Below are positions 29,765 through 41,231 of a stretch of DNA of 61,443 bases, piece by piece. The DNA lies in the NCBI RefSeq assembly GCF_007714205.1, contig NZ_VMQU01000014.1, forward strand, positions 1 through 61,443. Direction: 5' to 3'. This DNA comes from Mycobacterium helveticum. GTDB lineage: Bacteria > Actinomycetota > Actinomycetes > Mycobacteriales > Mycobacteriaceae. The notes beneath the pieces are model-generated. The model did not search any database. It worked only from the letters and a program-made list of their open reading frames with translations, and was not told the origin of the DNA. Made by a program: the position numbers and the translations under genes. Every line of letters starts with the position of its first letter. Positions within the stretch are counted from its first letter, which is position 1.

Positions 29765-30468
29765 GCGGGCCGGACCAGGACCCGCAGCAGGCGGTGGCCC
29801 GCGCCGACGAGGAACTGATCGACGTCCGCCGCGGCATGTTCGGGGTCTCGGGCACCGGCGACACCTCCGGCTACGGCCGGCTGGTGCGCGAGGTCACGTT
29901 GCCGGGCAGCACTTCCCGGCCCTACGGCGGCTACTTCGACGACGTCGCCGACCGGCTGGCCGAGGCGCTGGGGCGCGCCGGTGTCGAATTCGACGACGCG
30001 ATCGAGAAGGTCGTCGTGTACCGCGACGAGCTGACGCTGCACGTGCGCCGGGAGTTGCTGCCGCAGGTCGCCCAGCGGCTGCGCGACGAACCGGAACTGC
30101 GTTTCGAGATGTGCCTGGGGGTCAGCGGCGTGCACTACCCGCACGAGGCCGGCCGGGAACTGCACGCCGTCTACCACCTGCAGTCGATCACCCACGGGCG
30201 CCGCGTCCGGCTGGAAGTGGCTGCGCCGGATGATGATCCGCACATCCCGTCGCTGTACGCGGTCTACCCGACCAACGACTGGCACGAACGCGAGACCTAC
30301 GACTTCTTCGGCATCGTCTTCGACGGGCATCCGTCGCTGACCCGCATCGAGATGCCCGACGACTGGCAGGGGCACCCACAGCGCAAGGATTACCCCCTCG
30401 GCGGAGTCCCGGTGGAGTACAAGGGCGCGCGGATACCCCCGCCCGACGAGCGGAGGGGCTACAACTGA
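29761..30468 (+). CDS. nuoC: NADH-quinone oxidoreductase subunit C
   Basis: A 235-residue subunit (30-kDa type) with the signature [18 protein letters not shown] and the ending [14 protein letters not shown]. It binds NuoD and helps form the quinone-site module. GTG at 29761 overlaps the nuoB TGA; its own TGA shares one base with the nuoD ATG (TGATG). Confidence 0.97.
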   Translation: MSGPDQDPQQAVARADEELIDVRRGMFGVSGTGDTSGYGRLVREVTLPGSTSRPYGGYFDDVADRLAEALGRAGVEFDDAIEKVVVYRDELTLHVRRELLPQVAQRLRDEPELRFEMCLGVSGVHYPHEAGRELHAVYHLQSITHGRRVRLEVAAPDDDPHIPSLYAVYPTNDWHERETYDFFGIVFDGHPSLTRIEMPDDWQGHPQRKDYPLGGVPVEYKGARIPPPDERRGYN

Positions 30469-31784
30469 TGAGCGAAACGAGAGGATTGACCGACCCCGAA
30501 ACCCTGGTGGTCGCCGGCGGCCAGGACTGGGAGCAGGTCGTCGAGGCCGCCCGCAAGGCGGACCCCGGTGAGCGCATCGTCGTCAACATGGGACCCCAGC
30601 ACCCGTCCACCCACGGGGTGCTGCGGCTGATCCTGGAGATCGAGGGCGAGACGGTCACCGAGGTCAGGTGCGGAATCGGCTACCTGCACACCGGGATCGA
30701 GAAGAACCTCGAGTACCGCTACTGGACCCAAGGCGTCACCTTCGTGACCCGGATGGATTACCTGGCACCGTTTTTCAACGAGGCCGCGTTCTGCCTGGGC
30801 GTGGAGAAGCTGCTGGGCATCACCGACCAGATCCCGGAGCGGGCCAGCGTCATCCGGGTGATGATGATGGAGCTCAACCGGATCTCCTCGCACCTGGTGG
30901 CGCTGGCCACCGGTGGCATGGAACTGGGCGCGATGACCCCGATGTTCGTCGGCTTCCGGGGCCGCGAGATCGTGCTGCGGCTGTTCGAGTCGATCACCGG
31001 CCTGCGGATGAACAGCGCCTACATCCGGCCCGGCGGCGTGGCGCAGGACCTCCCGCCCAACGGGATCGACGAGGTCGCGCAGGCCCTCGAGGAGTTGCGT
31101 GATCCGCTGCGCGAGATGGGCGCCCTGCTCAACGAGAACGCCATCTGGAAGGCCCGCACCGAGGGCATCGGCTACCTGGACCTGACCGGGTGCATGGCGC
31201 TGGGGATCACCGGCCCGATCCTGCGGTCCACCGGTCTGCCGTACGACCTGCGCAAGAGCGAGCCCTACTGCGGGTACCAGAACTACGAGTTCGACGTGAT
31301 CACCGCCGATACGTGTGACGCCTACGGGCGCTACATGATTCGCGTGAAAGAGATGTGGGAGTCGATGAAGATCGTGGAGCAGTGTTTGGACAAGCTGCGG
31401 CCGGGTCCGACGATGGTCGAGGACCGCAAGATCGCCTGGCCGGCCGATCTGAAGGTGGGCCCCGACGGCATGGGCAACTCCCAGGAGCACATCGCCAAGA
31501 TCATGGGCGGCTCGATGGAGGCGCTGATCCATCACTTCAAGCTCGTCACCGAGGGTATCCGGGTGCCCGCGGGCCAGGTCTACAGCACGGTCGAATCGCC
31601 GCGCGGCGAGCTGGGCGTGCACATGGTCAGCGACGGAGGCACCCGCCCCTACCGGGTGCACTACCGGGACCCGTCGTTCACCAATCTGCAGTCGGTCGCC
31701 GCGATGTGCGAGGGCGGGATGGTCGCCGACCTGATCGCCGCGGTGGCCAGCATCGACCCGGTGATGGGCGGGGTGGACCGATGA
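30468..31784 (+). CDS. nuoD: NADH-quinone oxidoreductase subunit D
   Basis: A 438-residue, 49-kDa-type subunit related to [NiFe] hydrogenases. The loop [13 protein letters not shown] contains the His of the quinone site, and [13 protein letters not shown] and [15 protein letters not shown] follow in family order. The first 30 residues are a mycobacterial extension. It overlaps nuoE by 4 bp. Confidence 0.97.
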   Translation: MSETRGLTDPETLVVAGGQDWEQVVEAARKADPGERIVVNMGPQHPSTHGVLRLILEIEGETVTEVRCGIGYLHTGIEKNLEYRYWTQGVTFVTRMDYLAPFFNEAAFCLGVEKLLGITDQIPERASVIRVMMMELNRISSHLVALATGGMELGAMTPMFVGFRGREIVLRLFESITGLRMNSAYIRPGGVAQDLPPNGIDEVAQALEELRDPLREMGALLNENAIWKARTEGIGYLDLTGCMALGITGPILRSTGLPYDLRKSEPYCGYQNYEFDVITADTCDAYGRYMIRVKEMWESMKIVEQCLDKLRPGPTMVEDRKIAWPADLKVGPDGMGNSQEHIAKIMGGSMEALIHHFKLVTEGIRVPAGQVYSTVESPRGELGVHMVSDGGTRPYRVHYRDPSFTNLQSVAAMCEGGMVADLIAAVASIDPVMGGVDR

Positions 31785-32632
31785 CAGATTTGCCCGACTC
31801 TCCCCCGCAAGCGGGCGGTACCCCCACCTCGGCCGCTGCGCGGCCGCATCGTCGTCAGGCGGAGACGGATCCGCAGGGTCAGCCCGTGTTCCTCCGGCTC
31901 GGCCCCCCGATCGACGAACCCAACGCGTTCGTGGTCGAGGGTGCGCCGCAGTCCTACCCGCCCCAGGTGCAGGCCCGGCTGGAGGTCGACGCCAAGGAGA
32001 TCATCGGCCGCTACCCCAGCAAGCGCTCCGCGCTGCTGCCGCTGCTGCACCTGGTGCAGGCCCAGGACTCCTACCTGACGCCCGCGGGTCTCGAATTCTG
32101 CGGTGAGCAGCTGGGATTGACCGGGGCCGAGGTGTCGGCGGTGGCGAGCTTCTACACGATGTACCGCCGCGGACCCACCGGCGACTACCTGGTCGGGGTC
32201 TGCACCAACACGCTGTGCGCCGTCCTGGGCGGCGACGCGATCTTCGAGAGCCTCAAAGAGCACCTCGGCATCGGCAACGACGAGACGACGGCCGACGGGT
32301 CGGTCACGCTGCAGCACATCGAGTGCAACGCCGCCTGCGACTTCGCCCCGGTGGTGATGGTCAACTGGGAGTTCTTCGACAACCAGACACCCGAGTCGGC
32401 GCGCGAACTCGTCGACTCCCTGCGTTCCGGGACGCCCAAGTCGCCCACTCGCGGCGCCCCGCTGTGCGTCTTCCGGGAGACGTCGCGGATCCTGGCCGGC
32501 CTGCCCGACGAGCGCCCCGACCAGGGCCAGGGCGGCGCCGGCGCGGCGACCCTGGCCGGCCTGAAGGTGGCCCGCGAACTGGGCATGGAGGCGCCGGCCG
32601 CGCCCGAACCGGGGCCGGAGGCCCAGTCATGA
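31781..32632 (+). CDS. nuoE: NADH-quinone oxidoreductase subunit E, with N-terminal insertion
   Basis: A 283-residue [2Fe-2S] subunit (24-kDa type) of the NADH-dehydrogenase module. Ligands are Cys141 and Cys146 (CTNTLC) and Cys182 and Cys186 (CNAACD). The core is normal, but residues 4-34 ([21 protein letters not shown]) are extra compared with my memory of the M. tuberculosis protein and are coded partly by a short dispersed repeat at 31798-31815. ATG at 31781 overlaps the nuoD TGA; a start nearer the core is not available without losing that coupling. Confidence 0.95.
   Translation: MTDLPDSPPQAGGTPTSAAARPHRRQAETDPQGQPVFLRLGPPIDEPNAFVVEGAPQSYPPQVQARLEVDAKEIIGRYPSKRSALLPLLHLVQAQDSYLTPAGLEFCGEQLGLTGAEVSAVASFYTMYRRGPTGDYLVGVCTNTLCAVLGGDAIFESLKEHLGIGNDETTADGSVTLQHIECNAACDFAPVVMVNWEFFDNQTPESARELVDSLRSGTPKSPTRGAPLCVFRETSRILAGLPDERPDQGQGGAGAATLAGLKVARELGMEAPAAPEPGPEAQS
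31798..31815 (+). repeat. Dispersed-repeat copy inside nuoE
   Basis: The 18 bp CTCTCCCCCGCAAGCGGG are identical to the reverse complement of 14867-14884 before hisN, and the next 13 bp share the GGxxCCCCCAC pattern. Here it is in frame and encodes part of the extra NuoE N-terminus. Confidence 0.65.
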
Positions 32633-33957
32633 CGGCATCGCAGGCGACGCCGCTGACGCCGGTGATCAGCCGCTTCTGGGACGACCCCGAGTCCTGGACG
32701 TTGGACACCTACCAGCGCAACGACGGCTATAAGGCGATGAAGAAAGCCTTGTCCATGGAGCCCGACGCGGTGATCGCCACCGTCAAGGACTCCGGGTTGC
32801 GCGGGCGCGGCGGCGCGGGCTTCTCGACCGGCACGAAGTGGTCGTTCATTCCGCAGGGCGACTCCGGGGCGGCCGCCAAGCCGCACTACCTGGTGGTCAA
32901 CGCCGACGAGTCGGAACCCGGTACGTGCAAGGACATGCCGCTGATGCTGGCCACACCGCACCTGCTGGTCGAGGGCGTCATCATCGCGGCGTACGCGATC
33001 CGGGCCCACCACGCGTTCATCTACGTGCGCGGGGAGGTGCTGCCGGTGTTGCGCCGCCTGCAGAACGCGGTGGCCGAGGCCTACGCCGCCGGTTACCTGG
33101 GCCGCGACATCAACGGTTCGGGTTTCGATCTGGAGCTGGTGGTGCACGCCGGGGCCGGCGCGTACATCTGCGGTGAGGAGACCGCGCTGCTGGACTCGCT
33201 GGAGGGCCGGCGCGGCCAGCCGCGGCTGCGGCCGCCGTTCCCCGCGGTGGCCGGGCTCTACGGCTGCCCGACCGTGATCAACAACGTCGAGACGATCGCC
33301 AGCGTGCCGCCGATCATCCTGCACGGCGTCGACTGGTTCCGGTCGATGGGCAGCGAGAAATCGCCCGGCTTCACGCTGTATTCGCTGTCCGGTCACGTCA
33401 CGCGGCCCGGCCAGTACGAGGCCCCGCTGGGCATCACGCTGCACGAGCTGCTCGCCTACGCCGGCGGGGTGCGGGCCGGGCACCGGCTCAAGTTCTGGAC
33501 CCCGGGCGGATCGTCCACCCCGCTGCTCACCGACGAGCACCTCGACGTGCCGCTGGACTACGAGGGCGTGGGCGGCGTCGGCTCGATGCTGGGCACCAAG
33601 GCGCTGGAGATCTTCGACGAGACCACCTGCGTGGTGCGCGCCGTGCGTCGCTGGACGTACTTCTACAAGCACGAGTCGTGCGGGAAGTGCACGCCGTGCC
33701 GCGAGGGCACCTTCTGGCTGGACCAGATCTACGAGCGGCTCGAGACCGGTAGGGGCACGAGCGAGGACATCGACAAGCTGCTGGACATCTCCGACTCGAT
33801 CCTGGGAAAGGCGTTCTGCGCGTTGGGCGACGGCGCGGCCAGCCCGGTGATGTCGTCGATTCAGTTCTTCCGCGACGAGTACGTGGCCCACGTCGAGGGC
33901 GGCGGATGCCCGTTCGACCCCAAAGACGCGATGCTGACGCCGAATGGAAAGGCATGA
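32629..33957 (+). CDS. nuoF: NADH-quinone oxidoreductase subunit F
   Basis: A 442-residue NADH- and FMN-binding subunit (51-kDa type), where electrons enter complex I. The [13 protein letters not shown] loop (about 56-68) binds [26 protein letters not shown] completes the FMN site. Cluster N3 ligands are Cys351, Cys354 and Cys357 ([12 protein letters not shown]) and a later Cys in [10 protein letters not shown]. It overlaps nuoE by 4 bp. Confidence 0.98.
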   Translation: MTASQATPLTPVISRFWDDPESWTLDTYQRNDGYKAMKKALSMEPDAVIATVKDSGLRGRGGAGFSTGTKWSFIPQGDSGAAAKPHYLVVNADESEPGTCKDMPLMLATPHLLVEGVIIAAYAIRAHHAFIYVRGEVLPVLRRLQNAVAEAYAAGYLGRDINGSGFDLELVVHAGAGAYICGEETALLDSLEGRRGQPRLRPPFPAVAGLYGCPTVINNVETIASVPPIILHGVDWFRSMGSEKSPGFTLYSLSGHVTRPGQYEAPLGITLHELLAYAGGVRAGHRLKFWTPGGSSTPLLTDEHLDVPLDYEGVGGVGSMLGTKALEIFDETTCVVRAVRRWTYFYKHESCGKCTPCREGTFWLDQIYERLETGRGTSEDIDKLLDISDSILGKAFCALGDGAASPVMSSIQFFRDEYVAHVEGGGCPFDPKDAMLTPNGKA

Positions 33958-33964
33958 CGCCCCG

Positions 33965-36391
33965 ATGACTAGTGCGGCCAAAACCGAGACCGGCGGCGGG
34001 GTGAGCCATCCGGACATGGTGACGCTGACCATCGACGGCAACGAGATCAGCGTGCCCAAGGGCACGTTGGTGATCCGCGCCGCCGAACTGATGGGCATCC
34101 AGATCCCGCGCTTCTGCGACCACCCGCTGCTGGACCCGGTCGGCGCGTGCCGCCAATGCCTGGTCGAGGTCGAGGGGCAACGCAAGCCGATGGCGTCGTG
34201 CACCACGGTGGCCACCGACGACATGGTGGTGCACACCCAGCTGACCTCCGAGGCCGCCGACAGGGCCCAGCACGGCGTGATGGAACTGCTGCTGATCAAC
34301 CACCCGCTGGACTGCCCGATGTGCGACAAGGGCGGCGAGTGCCCGCTGCAGAACCAGGCGATGTCCAACGGCCGCACCGATTCTCGTTTCACCGACGTCA
34401 AGCGCACGTTCGCCAAGCCGATCAACATCTCCTCGCAGGTGCTGCTGGACCGGGAGCGCTGCATCCTGTGCGCCCGCTGCACCCGGTTCTCCGAGCAGAT
34501 CGCCGGGGATCCGTTCATCGACATGCAGGAGCGGGGCGCGCTGCAGCAGGTCGGCATCTACGCCAACGAGCCCTTCGATTCCTACTTTTCGGGCAACACC
34601 GTGCAGATCTGCCCGGTCGGCGCGCTGACCGGGATGGCCTACCGGTTCCGGGCCCGCCCGTTCGACCTGGTCTCCAGCCCCAGCGTCTGCGAGCACTGCG
34701 CCTCGGGCTGCGCGCAGCGCACCGACCACCGCCGCGGCACGGTGCTGCGCCGCCTGGCCGGCGACGACCCCGAGGTCAACGAGGAGTGGAACTGCGACAA
34801 GGGCCGGTGGGCGTTCAACTACGCGACCGCACCGGACGTGATCACCACCCCGCTGATCCGCGGCGAAGACGGCACGCTGGTGCCCGCGTCGTGGTCGCAC
34901 GCGATGGCGATGACGATCCGGGGCCTCGACGCGGCCCGCGGGCGCACCGGTGTGCTGGTCGGCGGCCGGGCCACCCTGGAAGACGCCTACGCGTACTCCA
35001 AGTTCGCCCGAATCGTATTGGACAGCAACGACATCGACTTCCGCGCCCGGCCACACTCGGCCGAGGAGGCCGACTTCCTGGCGGCGCGGATCGCCGGCCG
35101 GCGCGACGTCGGCTATGCGGACCTGGAATCGGCGCCGGTGGTGCTGCTGGTCGGGTTCGAGCCCGAAGAAGAGTCGCCGATCGTGTTCCTGCGGCTGCGC
35201 AAGGCGGCCCGCAAGCGCGGCGTCCCGGTGTACGCGGTCGCGCCGTTCGCGACGCGCGCGCTGCACAAGATGGCAGGCCGGCTGCTGCAGACCGCTCCCG
35301 GGGCCGAAGCGGCGGCACTGGACGGCCTGGCCACCGGCGAGGTGGCCGAGCTGCTGTCGACTCCCGGCGCGGTCATCATGGTCGGCGAGCGCCTGGCCAC
35401 GGTGCCCGGCGGGCTGTCCGCCGCCGCGCGGCTTGCCGACGCCACCGGGGCCCGGCTGGCGTGGGTGCCGCGCCGCGCCGGCGAGCGCGGCGCGCTGGAG
35501 GCCGGGGCCTTGCCCGGACTGCTGCCCGGTGGCCGCCCAATCGGCGACGAGACCGCCCGCGCGCAGATCGCCGCGGCGTGGAACGTCTCCGAACTGCCCT
35601 CCGCCGGTGGACGTGACGTGGCCGGCATCCTGGCGGCCGCCGCCGACGGGACGCTGGGCGCGCTGGTGGTGGGCGGTGTCGAGCCCGACGACTTCGCCGA
35701 CCCCGACGCGGTGCTGGCCGCGCTGGACGCCGCCGGGTTCGTGGTCAGCCTGGAGCTGCGGCACAGCGCCGTGACGGAGCGCGCCGACGTGGTGTTCCCG
35801 GTCGCGCCGACGACGCAGAAGGCCGGGGCGTTCGTCAACTGGGAGGGCCGGTACCGCCCGTTCGAACCGGCGCTGCACGGCACCAGCGGGCACGCCGCCC
35901 AATCCGACCACCAGGTGCTCGACGCGCTGGCCGACGAGATGGGCATCTACCTGGGGCTGTCGACCGCCGACGCGGCCCGCGCCGAACTGTCCGGGCTGGG
36001 CACCTGGGACGGCAACTGGGCCGCCGGGCCCGACGTCGCGACCCCGCAGCCGGCCGAATCCCGTGACGGGCCGCAAAAAGGTCAAGCGGTGCTGACCGGC
36101 TGGCGGATGCTGCTCGACGGCGGCCGGATGCAGGACGGCGAACCGCATCTGGCCGGGACCGCGCGCAAACCCGTGGCGCGGCTGTCGGCCGGCACGGCCG
36201 CCGAGATCGGCGCCGCCGACGGCGACGCGGTCACGGTCAGCACGGCGCGCGGCTCGATCACGTTGCCGCTGAGCGTCACCGACATGCCCGACCGGGTGGT
36301 GTGGCTCCCGCTGAACTCGCCGGGTTCGGCGGTGCACCGCGAGCTCGGCGTCACCGCCGGCAACATCGTGGGGATTGGAGCGACCCGATGA
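33965..36391 (+). CDS. nuoG: NADH-quinone oxidoreductase subunit G
   Basis: An 808-residue, 75-kDa-type subunit with an N-terminal ferredoxin domain (FCDHP, GACRQC, ASC), the His-Cys3 cluster segment ([17 protein letters not shown]), two [4Fe-4S] sites (CILCARC and CPVGAL) and an extra cluster set [11 protein letters not shown] typical of the N7-type site. A molybdopterin-oxidoreductase-like domain without cofactor residues follows. ATG at 33965 is preferred over the in-frame 33944 ATG, which lies inside nuoF. Confidence 0.97.
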   Translation: MTSAAKTETGGGVSHPDMVTLTIDGNEISVPKGTLVIRAAELMGIQIPRFCDHPLLDPVGACRQCLVEVEGQRKPMASCTTVATDDMVVHTQLTSEAADRAQHGVMELLLINHPLDCPMCDKGGECPLQNQAMSNGRTDSRFTDVKRTFAKPINISSQVLLDRERCILCARCTRFSEQIAGDPFIDMQERGALQQVGIYANEPFDSYFSGNTVQICPVGALTGMAYRFRARPFDLVSSPSVCEHCASGCAQRTDHRRGTVLRRLAGDDPEVNEEWNCDKGRWAFNYATAPDVITTPLIRGEDGTLVPASWSHAMAMTIRGLDAARGRTGVLVGGRATLEDAYAYSKFARIVLDSNDIDFRARPHSAEEADFLAARIAGRRDVGYADLESAPVVLLVGFEPEEESPIVFLRLRKAARKRGVPVYAVAPFATRALHKMAGRLLQTAPGAEAAALDGLATGEVAELLSTPGAVIMVGERLATVPGGLSAAARLADATGARLAWVPRRAGERGALEAGALPGLLPGGRPIGDETARAQIAAAWNVSELPSAGGRDVAGILAAAADGTLGALVVGGVEPDDFADPDAVLAALDAAGFVVSLELRHSAVTERADVVFPVAPTTQKAGAFVNWEGRYRPFEPALHGTSGHAAQSDHQVLDALADEMGIYLGLSTADAARAELSGLGTWDGNWAAGPDVATPQPAESRDGPQKGQAVLTGWRMLLDGGRMQDGEPHLAGTARKPVARLSAGTAAEIGAADGDAVTVSTARGSITLPLSVTDMPDRVVWLPLNSPGSAVHRELGVTAGNIVGIGATR

Positions 36392-37662
36392 CCTTGGCCG
36401 CCTTCGGGCACGACACCTGGTGGCTGGTGCTGGGCAAGGCGCTGGCCGTCTTCGTGTTCCTCATGCTCAACGTGCTGGTCGCGATCCTGATGGAGCGCAA
36501 GATTCTCGGCTGGATGCAGCTGCGGCCCGGCCCCAACCGGGTGGGGCCGTGGGGCGCCCTGCAGAGCCTGGCCGACGGGATCAAGCTGGCGCTCAAGGAG
36601 AGCATCACCCCCAAGGGCGTCGACTGGTTCGTGTACATGGCGGCGCCGGCTATCTCGGTGATCCCGGCGTTCACCGCGTTCGCGTTCATCCCGTTCGGCC
36701 CGGTGGTGTCGGTGTTCGGCCACCGGACGCCGCTGCAGCTGACCGACCTTCCGGTCGCGGTGCTGTTCATCCTCGCGCTCTCGGCGATCGGGGTGTACGG
36801 CATCGTGCTGGGCGGGTGGGCGTCCGGGTCCACCTACCCGCTGCTGGGCGGGGTGCGCTCCACCGCCCAGGTCATCTCCTACGAGGTCGCGATGGGGCTG
36901 TCGTTCGCGGCGGTGTTCCTCTACGCGGGCTCGATGTCGACGTCGCAGATCGTCGCCTCCCAGAACCGGGTCTGGTACGTGTTCCTGCTGCTGCCGTCGT
37001 TCATCATCTACCTCATCTCGATGGTCGGCGAGACCAACCGTGCGCCCTTCGATCTGCCCGAGGCCGAGGGTGAGCTGGTCGCGGGGTTCCACACCGAGTA
37101 CTCGTCGCTGAAGTTCGCGATGTTCATGCTGGCCGAGTACGTCAACATGATGACGGTCTCCTCGCTTGCCACGGCCCTGTTCTTCGGTGGCTGGCACGCG
37201 CCGTGGCCGCTGAACATGTGGGCGGGCGCCGACTCCGGATGGTGGCCGGTGCTCTGGTTCACCGCCAAGATGTGGACCTTCCTGTTCGTCTACATGTGGC
37301 TGCGCGCCAGCCTGCCCCGGCTGCGCTACGACCAGTTCATGGCGCTGGGCTGGAAACTGTTGATCCCGGCCTCGCTGGTGTGGGTCCTGATCGCGGCCGT
37401 CATCCGCACGCTGCGCAACCAGGGTTACCCGTACTGGACACCGCTGCTGGTGGTCAGCAGTGTCGTGGTGGCCGCCGTGCTGGTGCTGCTGTTGCGCAAG
37501 CCGTTCACCAGTCCCGACGTCCGCGCGATGGAACGGGAGCTGCGCCGCCGCGGGAAGGGTCGCGGTGCCGCGGCCCTGGAGCCGGCGTTCCCGGTGCCGC
37601 CGCTGCCGATGAAGGCCCTGACGACCCCGATCGGTGCGAGCAAGGAGAATGCCCGTGGCTAA
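36388..37662 (+). CDS. nuoH: NADH-quinone oxidoreductase subunit H
   Basis: A 424-residue membrane subunit with about eight to nine helices, forming part of the quinone tunnel. Seen are [20 protein letters not shown] and the acidic loop [19 protein letters not shown]. The C-terminal 50 residues ([19 protein letters not shown]) are a soluble extension seen in actinobacteria. It overlaps nuoG by 4 bp and nuoI by 8 bp. Confidence 0.97.
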   Translation: MTLAAFGHDTWWLVLGKALAVFVFLMLNVLVAILMERKILGWMQLRPGPNRVGPWGALQSLADGIKLALKESITPKGVDWFVYMAAPAISVIPAFTAFAFIPFGPVVSVFGHRTPLQLTDLPVAVLFILALSAIGVYGIVLGGWASGSTYPLLGGVRSTAQVISYEVAMGLSFAAVFLYAGSMSTSQIVASQNRVWYVFLLLPSFIIYLISMVGETNRAPFDLPEAEGELVAGFHTEYSSLKFAMFMLAEYVNMMTVSSLATALFFGGWHAPWPLNMWAGADSGWWPVLWFTAKMWTFLFVYMWLRASLPRLRYDQFMALGWKLLIPASLVWVLIAAVIRTLRNQGYPYWTPLLVVSSVVVAAVLVLLLRKPFTSPDVRAMERELRRRGKGRGAAALEPAFPVPPLPMKALTTPIGASKENARG

Positions 37663-38215
37663 GTTCCTCGACGCCAGATTCTTGGACGCCGTAGCCGGAT
37701 TCGGCGTGACGTTCGCCGCGATGTTCAAAAAACACGTGACCGAGGAGTATCCGGAGAAGCCGGGCCCGGTGGCGCCCCGCTACCACGGCCGTCACCAGCT
37801 CAACCGCTACGCCGACGGCCTGGAGAAGTGCATCGGCTGCGAGTTGTGCGCCTGGGCCTGCCCGGCGGACGCCATCTACGTCGAGGGCGCGGACAACACC
37901 GAGGAGCAACGGTTCTCCCCCGGCGAGCGCTACGGCCGGGTGTACCAGATCAATTATCTGCGCTGCATCGGCTGCGGGCTGTGCATCGAGGCCTGCCCGA
38001 CGCGCGCGCTGACGATGACCAACGAGTACGAGTTGGCCGACGACAACCGAGCCGACCTGATCTACGAGAAGGACCGGCTGCTGGCGCCACTGCTGCAAGA
38101 CATGCTCGCCCCGCCGCACCCCCGGACGCCGGGCGCCACCGACAAGGACTACTACCAGGGCAACGTGACCGCACAGGGGTTGCGCGCACACCAGGCCGCC
38201 GGGGACCCCCGGTGA
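37655..38215 (+). CDS. nuoI: NADH-quinone oxidoreductase subunit I
   Basis: A 186-residue subunit with two [4Fe-4S] ferredoxin motifs, [15 protein letters not shown] and [15 protein letters not shown] (clusters N6a/N6b). GTG at 37655 is 8 nt behind AAGGAG and is preferred; an ATG two codons earlier is too close to that site. The N-terminus is shorter than in the M. tuberculosis protein as I recall it. Confidence 0.96.
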   Translation: MAKFLDARFLDAVAGFGVTFAAMFKKHVTEEYPEKPGPVAPRYHGRHQLNRYADGLEKCIGCELCAWACPADAIYVEGADNTEEQRFSPGERYGRVYQINYLRCIGCGLCIEACPTRALTMTNEYELADDNRADLIYEKDRLLAPLLQDMLAPPHPRTPGATDKDYYQGNVTAQGLRAHQAAGDPR

Positions 38216-39012
38216 CTGCGTCCACCGTCCACCTCCTGGCGGCCGACGCCATCGTGCGCACCTCCACCGGCGAAGCGGTGACGTTCTGGGTGCTGGGCGC
38301 GCTGGCGCTGATCGGGGCGCTCGGGGTGGTGCTGGCGGTCAACGCCGTCTACTCGGCGATGTTCCTGGCGATGACGATGATCATCCTGGCGGTGTTCTAC
38401 ATGGTCCAGGACGCGCCGTTCCTCGGCGTCGTGCAGGTCGTGGTCTACACGGGCGCGGTGATGATGTTGTTCCTGTTCGTGCTGATGCTGATCGGCGTGG
38501 ACACCGCCGAGTCCCTGAAAGAGACGCTGCGCGGGCAGCGCGTCGCGGCCGTGGTGACCGGGTTCGGGTTCGGCGTCCTGCTGGTCGCCGCCATCGGCAA
38601 CGTGGCGGCGGGCGGCTTCGCCGGGCTGGGCGCCGCCAATGCCAACGGCAACGTGGAAGGCCTGGCGGCGCTGATCTTCTCGCGGTACCTGTGGGCCTTC
38701 GAGTTGACCAGCGCGCTGCTGATCACCGCCGCCATCGGGGCGATGGTGCTGGCGCACCGGGAGCGGTTCGAGCGCCGCAAGACGCAGCGGGAGCTTTCCG
38801 AGGAGCGCTTCCGGCCCGGCGGGCATCCCACGCCGCTGCCCAACCCCGGCGTCTTCGCGCGCCGCAACGCGGTCGACACGGCCGCGCTGCTGCCCGACGG
38901 CTCGTATTCGCAGATGTCGGTGTCGCCGATCCTGCACAGCCACACCGGCGACGGCACGCAGCTGCCCGCCCGGGAGGCGAGCCCGAGCCTGCCTCAGGGG
39001 GGTGCGTCGTGA
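38212..39012 (+). CDS. nuoJ: NADH-quinone oxidoreductase subunit J
   Basis: A 266-residue membrane subunit with five helices; the third contains [21 protein letters not shown], the pi-bulge helix that links quinone chemistry to proton pumping. About 85 soluble residues at the C-terminus ([18 protein letters not shown] onward) are an actinobacterial extension. GTG at 38212 overlaps the nuoI stop. Confidence 0.95.
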   Translation: MTASTVHLLAADAIVRTSTGEAVTFWVLGALALIGALGVVLAVNAVYSAMFLAMTMIILAVFYMVQDAPFLGVVQVVVYTGAVMMLFLFVLMLIGVDTAESLKETLRGQRVAAVVTGFGFGVLLVAAIGNVAAGGFAGLGAANANGNVEGLAALIFSRYLWAFELTSALLITAAIGAMVLAHRERFERRKTQRELSEERFRPGGHPTPLPNPGVFARRNAVDTAALLPDGSYSQMSVSPILHSHTGDGTQLPAREASPSLPQGGAS

Positions 39013-39308
39013 ATCCGGCCAACTACCTGTACCTTTCGGCCCTGCTGTTCACCATCGGGGCCTCGGGTGTGCTACTGCGCCGCAACGCCATCGTGATGTT
39101 CATGTGCGTCGAGCTGATGCTCAACGCCGTCAACCTGGCGTTCGTCACCTTCGCCCGGATGCACGGCCGCCTGGACGGGCAGATGATCGCGTTCTTCACG
39201 ATGGTGGTGGCCGCGTGCGAGGTCGTGATCGGCCTGGCCATCATCATGACGATTTTCCGTGCCCGCAAATCGGCGTCAGTCGACGACGCGAACCTACTCA
39301 AAGGCTGA
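39009..39308 (+). CDS. nuoK: NADH-quinone oxidoreductase subunit K
   Basis: A 99-residue three-helix subunit (MrpC-like). The two channel glutamates are in [14 protein letters not shown] and [13 protein letters not shown] at 39009 overlaps the nuoJ stop by 4 bp. Confidence 0.96.
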   Translation: MNPANYLYLSALLFTIGASGVLLRRNAIVMFMCVELMLNAVNLAFVTFARMHGRLDGQMIAFFTMVVAACEVVIGLAIIMTIFRARKSASVDDANLLKG

Positions 39309-39318
39309 GAACGCCACC

Positions 39319-41220
39319 GTGACAAATCTTTTGGTGACTCACTACACCTGGCTGCTGGTGGCCCTGCCGCTGGCGGGTGCCGCGATCCTGCTGTTCGGCG
39401 GTCGGCGCACCGACGCCTGGGGCCACTGGCTGGGCTGTGCCGCCGCGCTCGCATCGTTCGGTGTGGGCGCGACGCTGTTCGCCGACATGCTCGGCCGTAC
39501 CGCGGACGACCGTGCCATCCACCAGACGTTGTTCACCTGGATCCCCGTCGAGCAATTGAGAGTCGACGTCGGGCTCCAAATCGACCAGCTGTCCATGTGC
39601 TTCGTGCTGCTGATCACCGGCGTCGGGTCGCTGATCCATATCTACTCGGTCGGCTACATGAAAGAGGACGCCGATCGCCGTCGTTTTTTCGGCTACCTCA
39701 ACCTGTTCCTGGCGTCCATGCTGCTGCTGGTCGTCGCCGACAACTATCTGGTGCTCTACGTCGGCTGGGAGGGCGTCGGGCTGGCGTCCTACCTGCTGAT
39801 CGGCTTCTGGTACCACAAGCCTTCGGCGGCCACGGCGGCCAAGAAGGCGTTCGTGATGAACCGGGTCGGAGACGCCGGGCTGGCCGTCGGGATGTTCGTC
39901 ATGTTCAGCACCTTCGGCACGCTGTCGTATGCCGGGGTGTTCGCCGGGGCACCGGCCGCCAGTCGCGGTGCGTTGACCGCGATCGGACTGCTGCTGCTGC
40001 TGGGCGCCTGCGCCAAGTCCGCGCAGATTCCGCTGCAGGCCTGGTTGGGTGACGCGATGGAGGGCCCCACCCCGGTGTCCGCGCTGATCCACGCAGCCAC
40101 CATGGTGACCGCCGGCGTGTACCTGATCGTGCGGTCCAACCCGCTCTACAACCTGGCGCCCGACGCGCAGCTGGCCGTCGTCATCGTCGGCGCCGTCACG
40201 CTGCTGCTCGGGGCGGTCATCGGCTGCGCCAAGGACGACATCAAGCGCGCGCTGGCCGCCTCGACGATGAGCCAGATCGGCTACATGGTGCTCGCCGCCG
40301 GCCTCGGCCCGGCGGGCTACGCGTTCGCGATCATGCACCTGCTCACCCACGGCTTCTTCAAGGCCGGGTTGTTCCTGGGCTCCGGCGCGGTCATCCAGGC
40401 GATGCACGAAGAGCAGGACATGCGCCGTTACGGCGGCCTGCGCGCCGCCCTGCCCATCACGTTCGCCACGTTCGGGCTGGCCTACCTGGCGATCATCGGT
40501 GTGCCGCCGTTCTCGGGATTCTTCTCCAAGGACGCCATCATCGAGGCGGCAATGACCTCGGGCGGCACCCGGGGTTACGTGCTGGGCGGGGCCGCGCTGC
40601 TGGGTGCGGGCATCACCGCGTTCTACATGACACGGGTGATGCTGATGACCTTCTTCGGCCATAAGCGGTGGGCGCCGGGCGCGCACCCGCACGAGGCGCC
40701 GGCGGTGATGACCTGGCCGATGATCGTGCTGGCCTTCGGCTCGGTGTTCGCCGGTGGTCTGCTCGCGGTGGGCGGGACGCTGCAGCGCTGGCTCAAGCCC
40801 GTCGTGGGAGCCCACGAACCGGCCGCGAACGCCCTGCCGTCCTGGGTCAGCACCGCCCTGTCGCTCGGTTTGGTCGCCATCGGAATCGCGGTGGCCTACC
40901 GGATGTACGCCACCGCACCCATCCCGCGAGTCGCCCCCTTCGCGGTCAACCCGCTGACGACGGCCGCACGCAGAGACCTCTACGGCGATGCCCTCAACGA
41001 GGAGGTGTTCATGCGCCCCGGCGCCCAACTGACGCACGCGCTGGTCGAATTCGACGACGCGGGCGTGGACGGCTCCGTCAACGCCCTTGCGGCGCTGGTG
41101 AGCGCGACGTCGGACCGGCTGCGCGGCTTGCAGACCGGGTTCGCGCGCAACTACGCATTGTCCATGCTGGCGGGCGCCGTCCTGGTGGTCGCGCTGATCC
41201 TGGCGGTGAGGTTCTGGTGA
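39319..41220 (+). CDS. nuoL: NADH-quinone oxidoreductase subunit L
   Basis: A 633-residue antiporter-like proton-pumping subunit with about 16 helices. The key Glu is in [17 protein letters not shown], with Lys-bearing helices later ([37 protein letters not shown]). The C-terminal part should form the lateral helix. GTG at 39319 lies 10 bp after nuoK. Confidence 0.97.
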   Translation: MTNLLVTHYTWLLVALPLAGAAILLFGGRRTDAWGHWLGCAAALASFGVGATLFADMLGRTADDRAIHQTLFTWIPVEQLRVDVGLQIDQLSMCFVLLITGVGSLIHIYSVGYMKEDADRRRFFGYLNLFLASMLLLVVADNYLVLYVGWEGVGLASYLLIGFWYHKPSAATAAKKAFVMNRVGDAGLAVGMFVMFSTFGTLSYAGVFAGAPAASRGALTAIGLLLLLGACAKSAQIPLQAWLGDAMEGPTPVSALIHAATMVTAGVYLIVRSNPLYNLAPDAQLAVVIVGAVTLLLGAVIGCAKDDIKRALAASTMSQIGYMVLAAGLGPAGYAFAIMHLLTHGFFKAGLFLGSGAVIQAMHEEQDMRRYGGLRAALPITFATFGLAYLAIIGVPPFSGFFSKDAIIEAAMTSGGTRGYVLGGAALLGAGITAFYMTRVMLMTFFGHKRWAPGAHPHEAPAVMTWPMIVLAFGSVFAGGLLAVGGTLQRWLKPVVGAHEPAANALPSWVSTALSLGLVAIGIAVAYRMYATAPIPRVAPFAVNPLTTAARRDLYGDALNEEVFMRPGAQLTHALVEFDDAGVDGSVNALAALVSATSDRLRGLQTGFARNYALSMLAGAVLVVALILAVRFW

Positions 41221-41231
41221 GCGGGGCTTTC

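Noticed and set aside
33527..36337. A 936-codon open frame antisense to nuoG
   Set aside because: Same GC-skew effect; nuoG is fully conserved on the other strand and the antisense protein has no recognisable domain.
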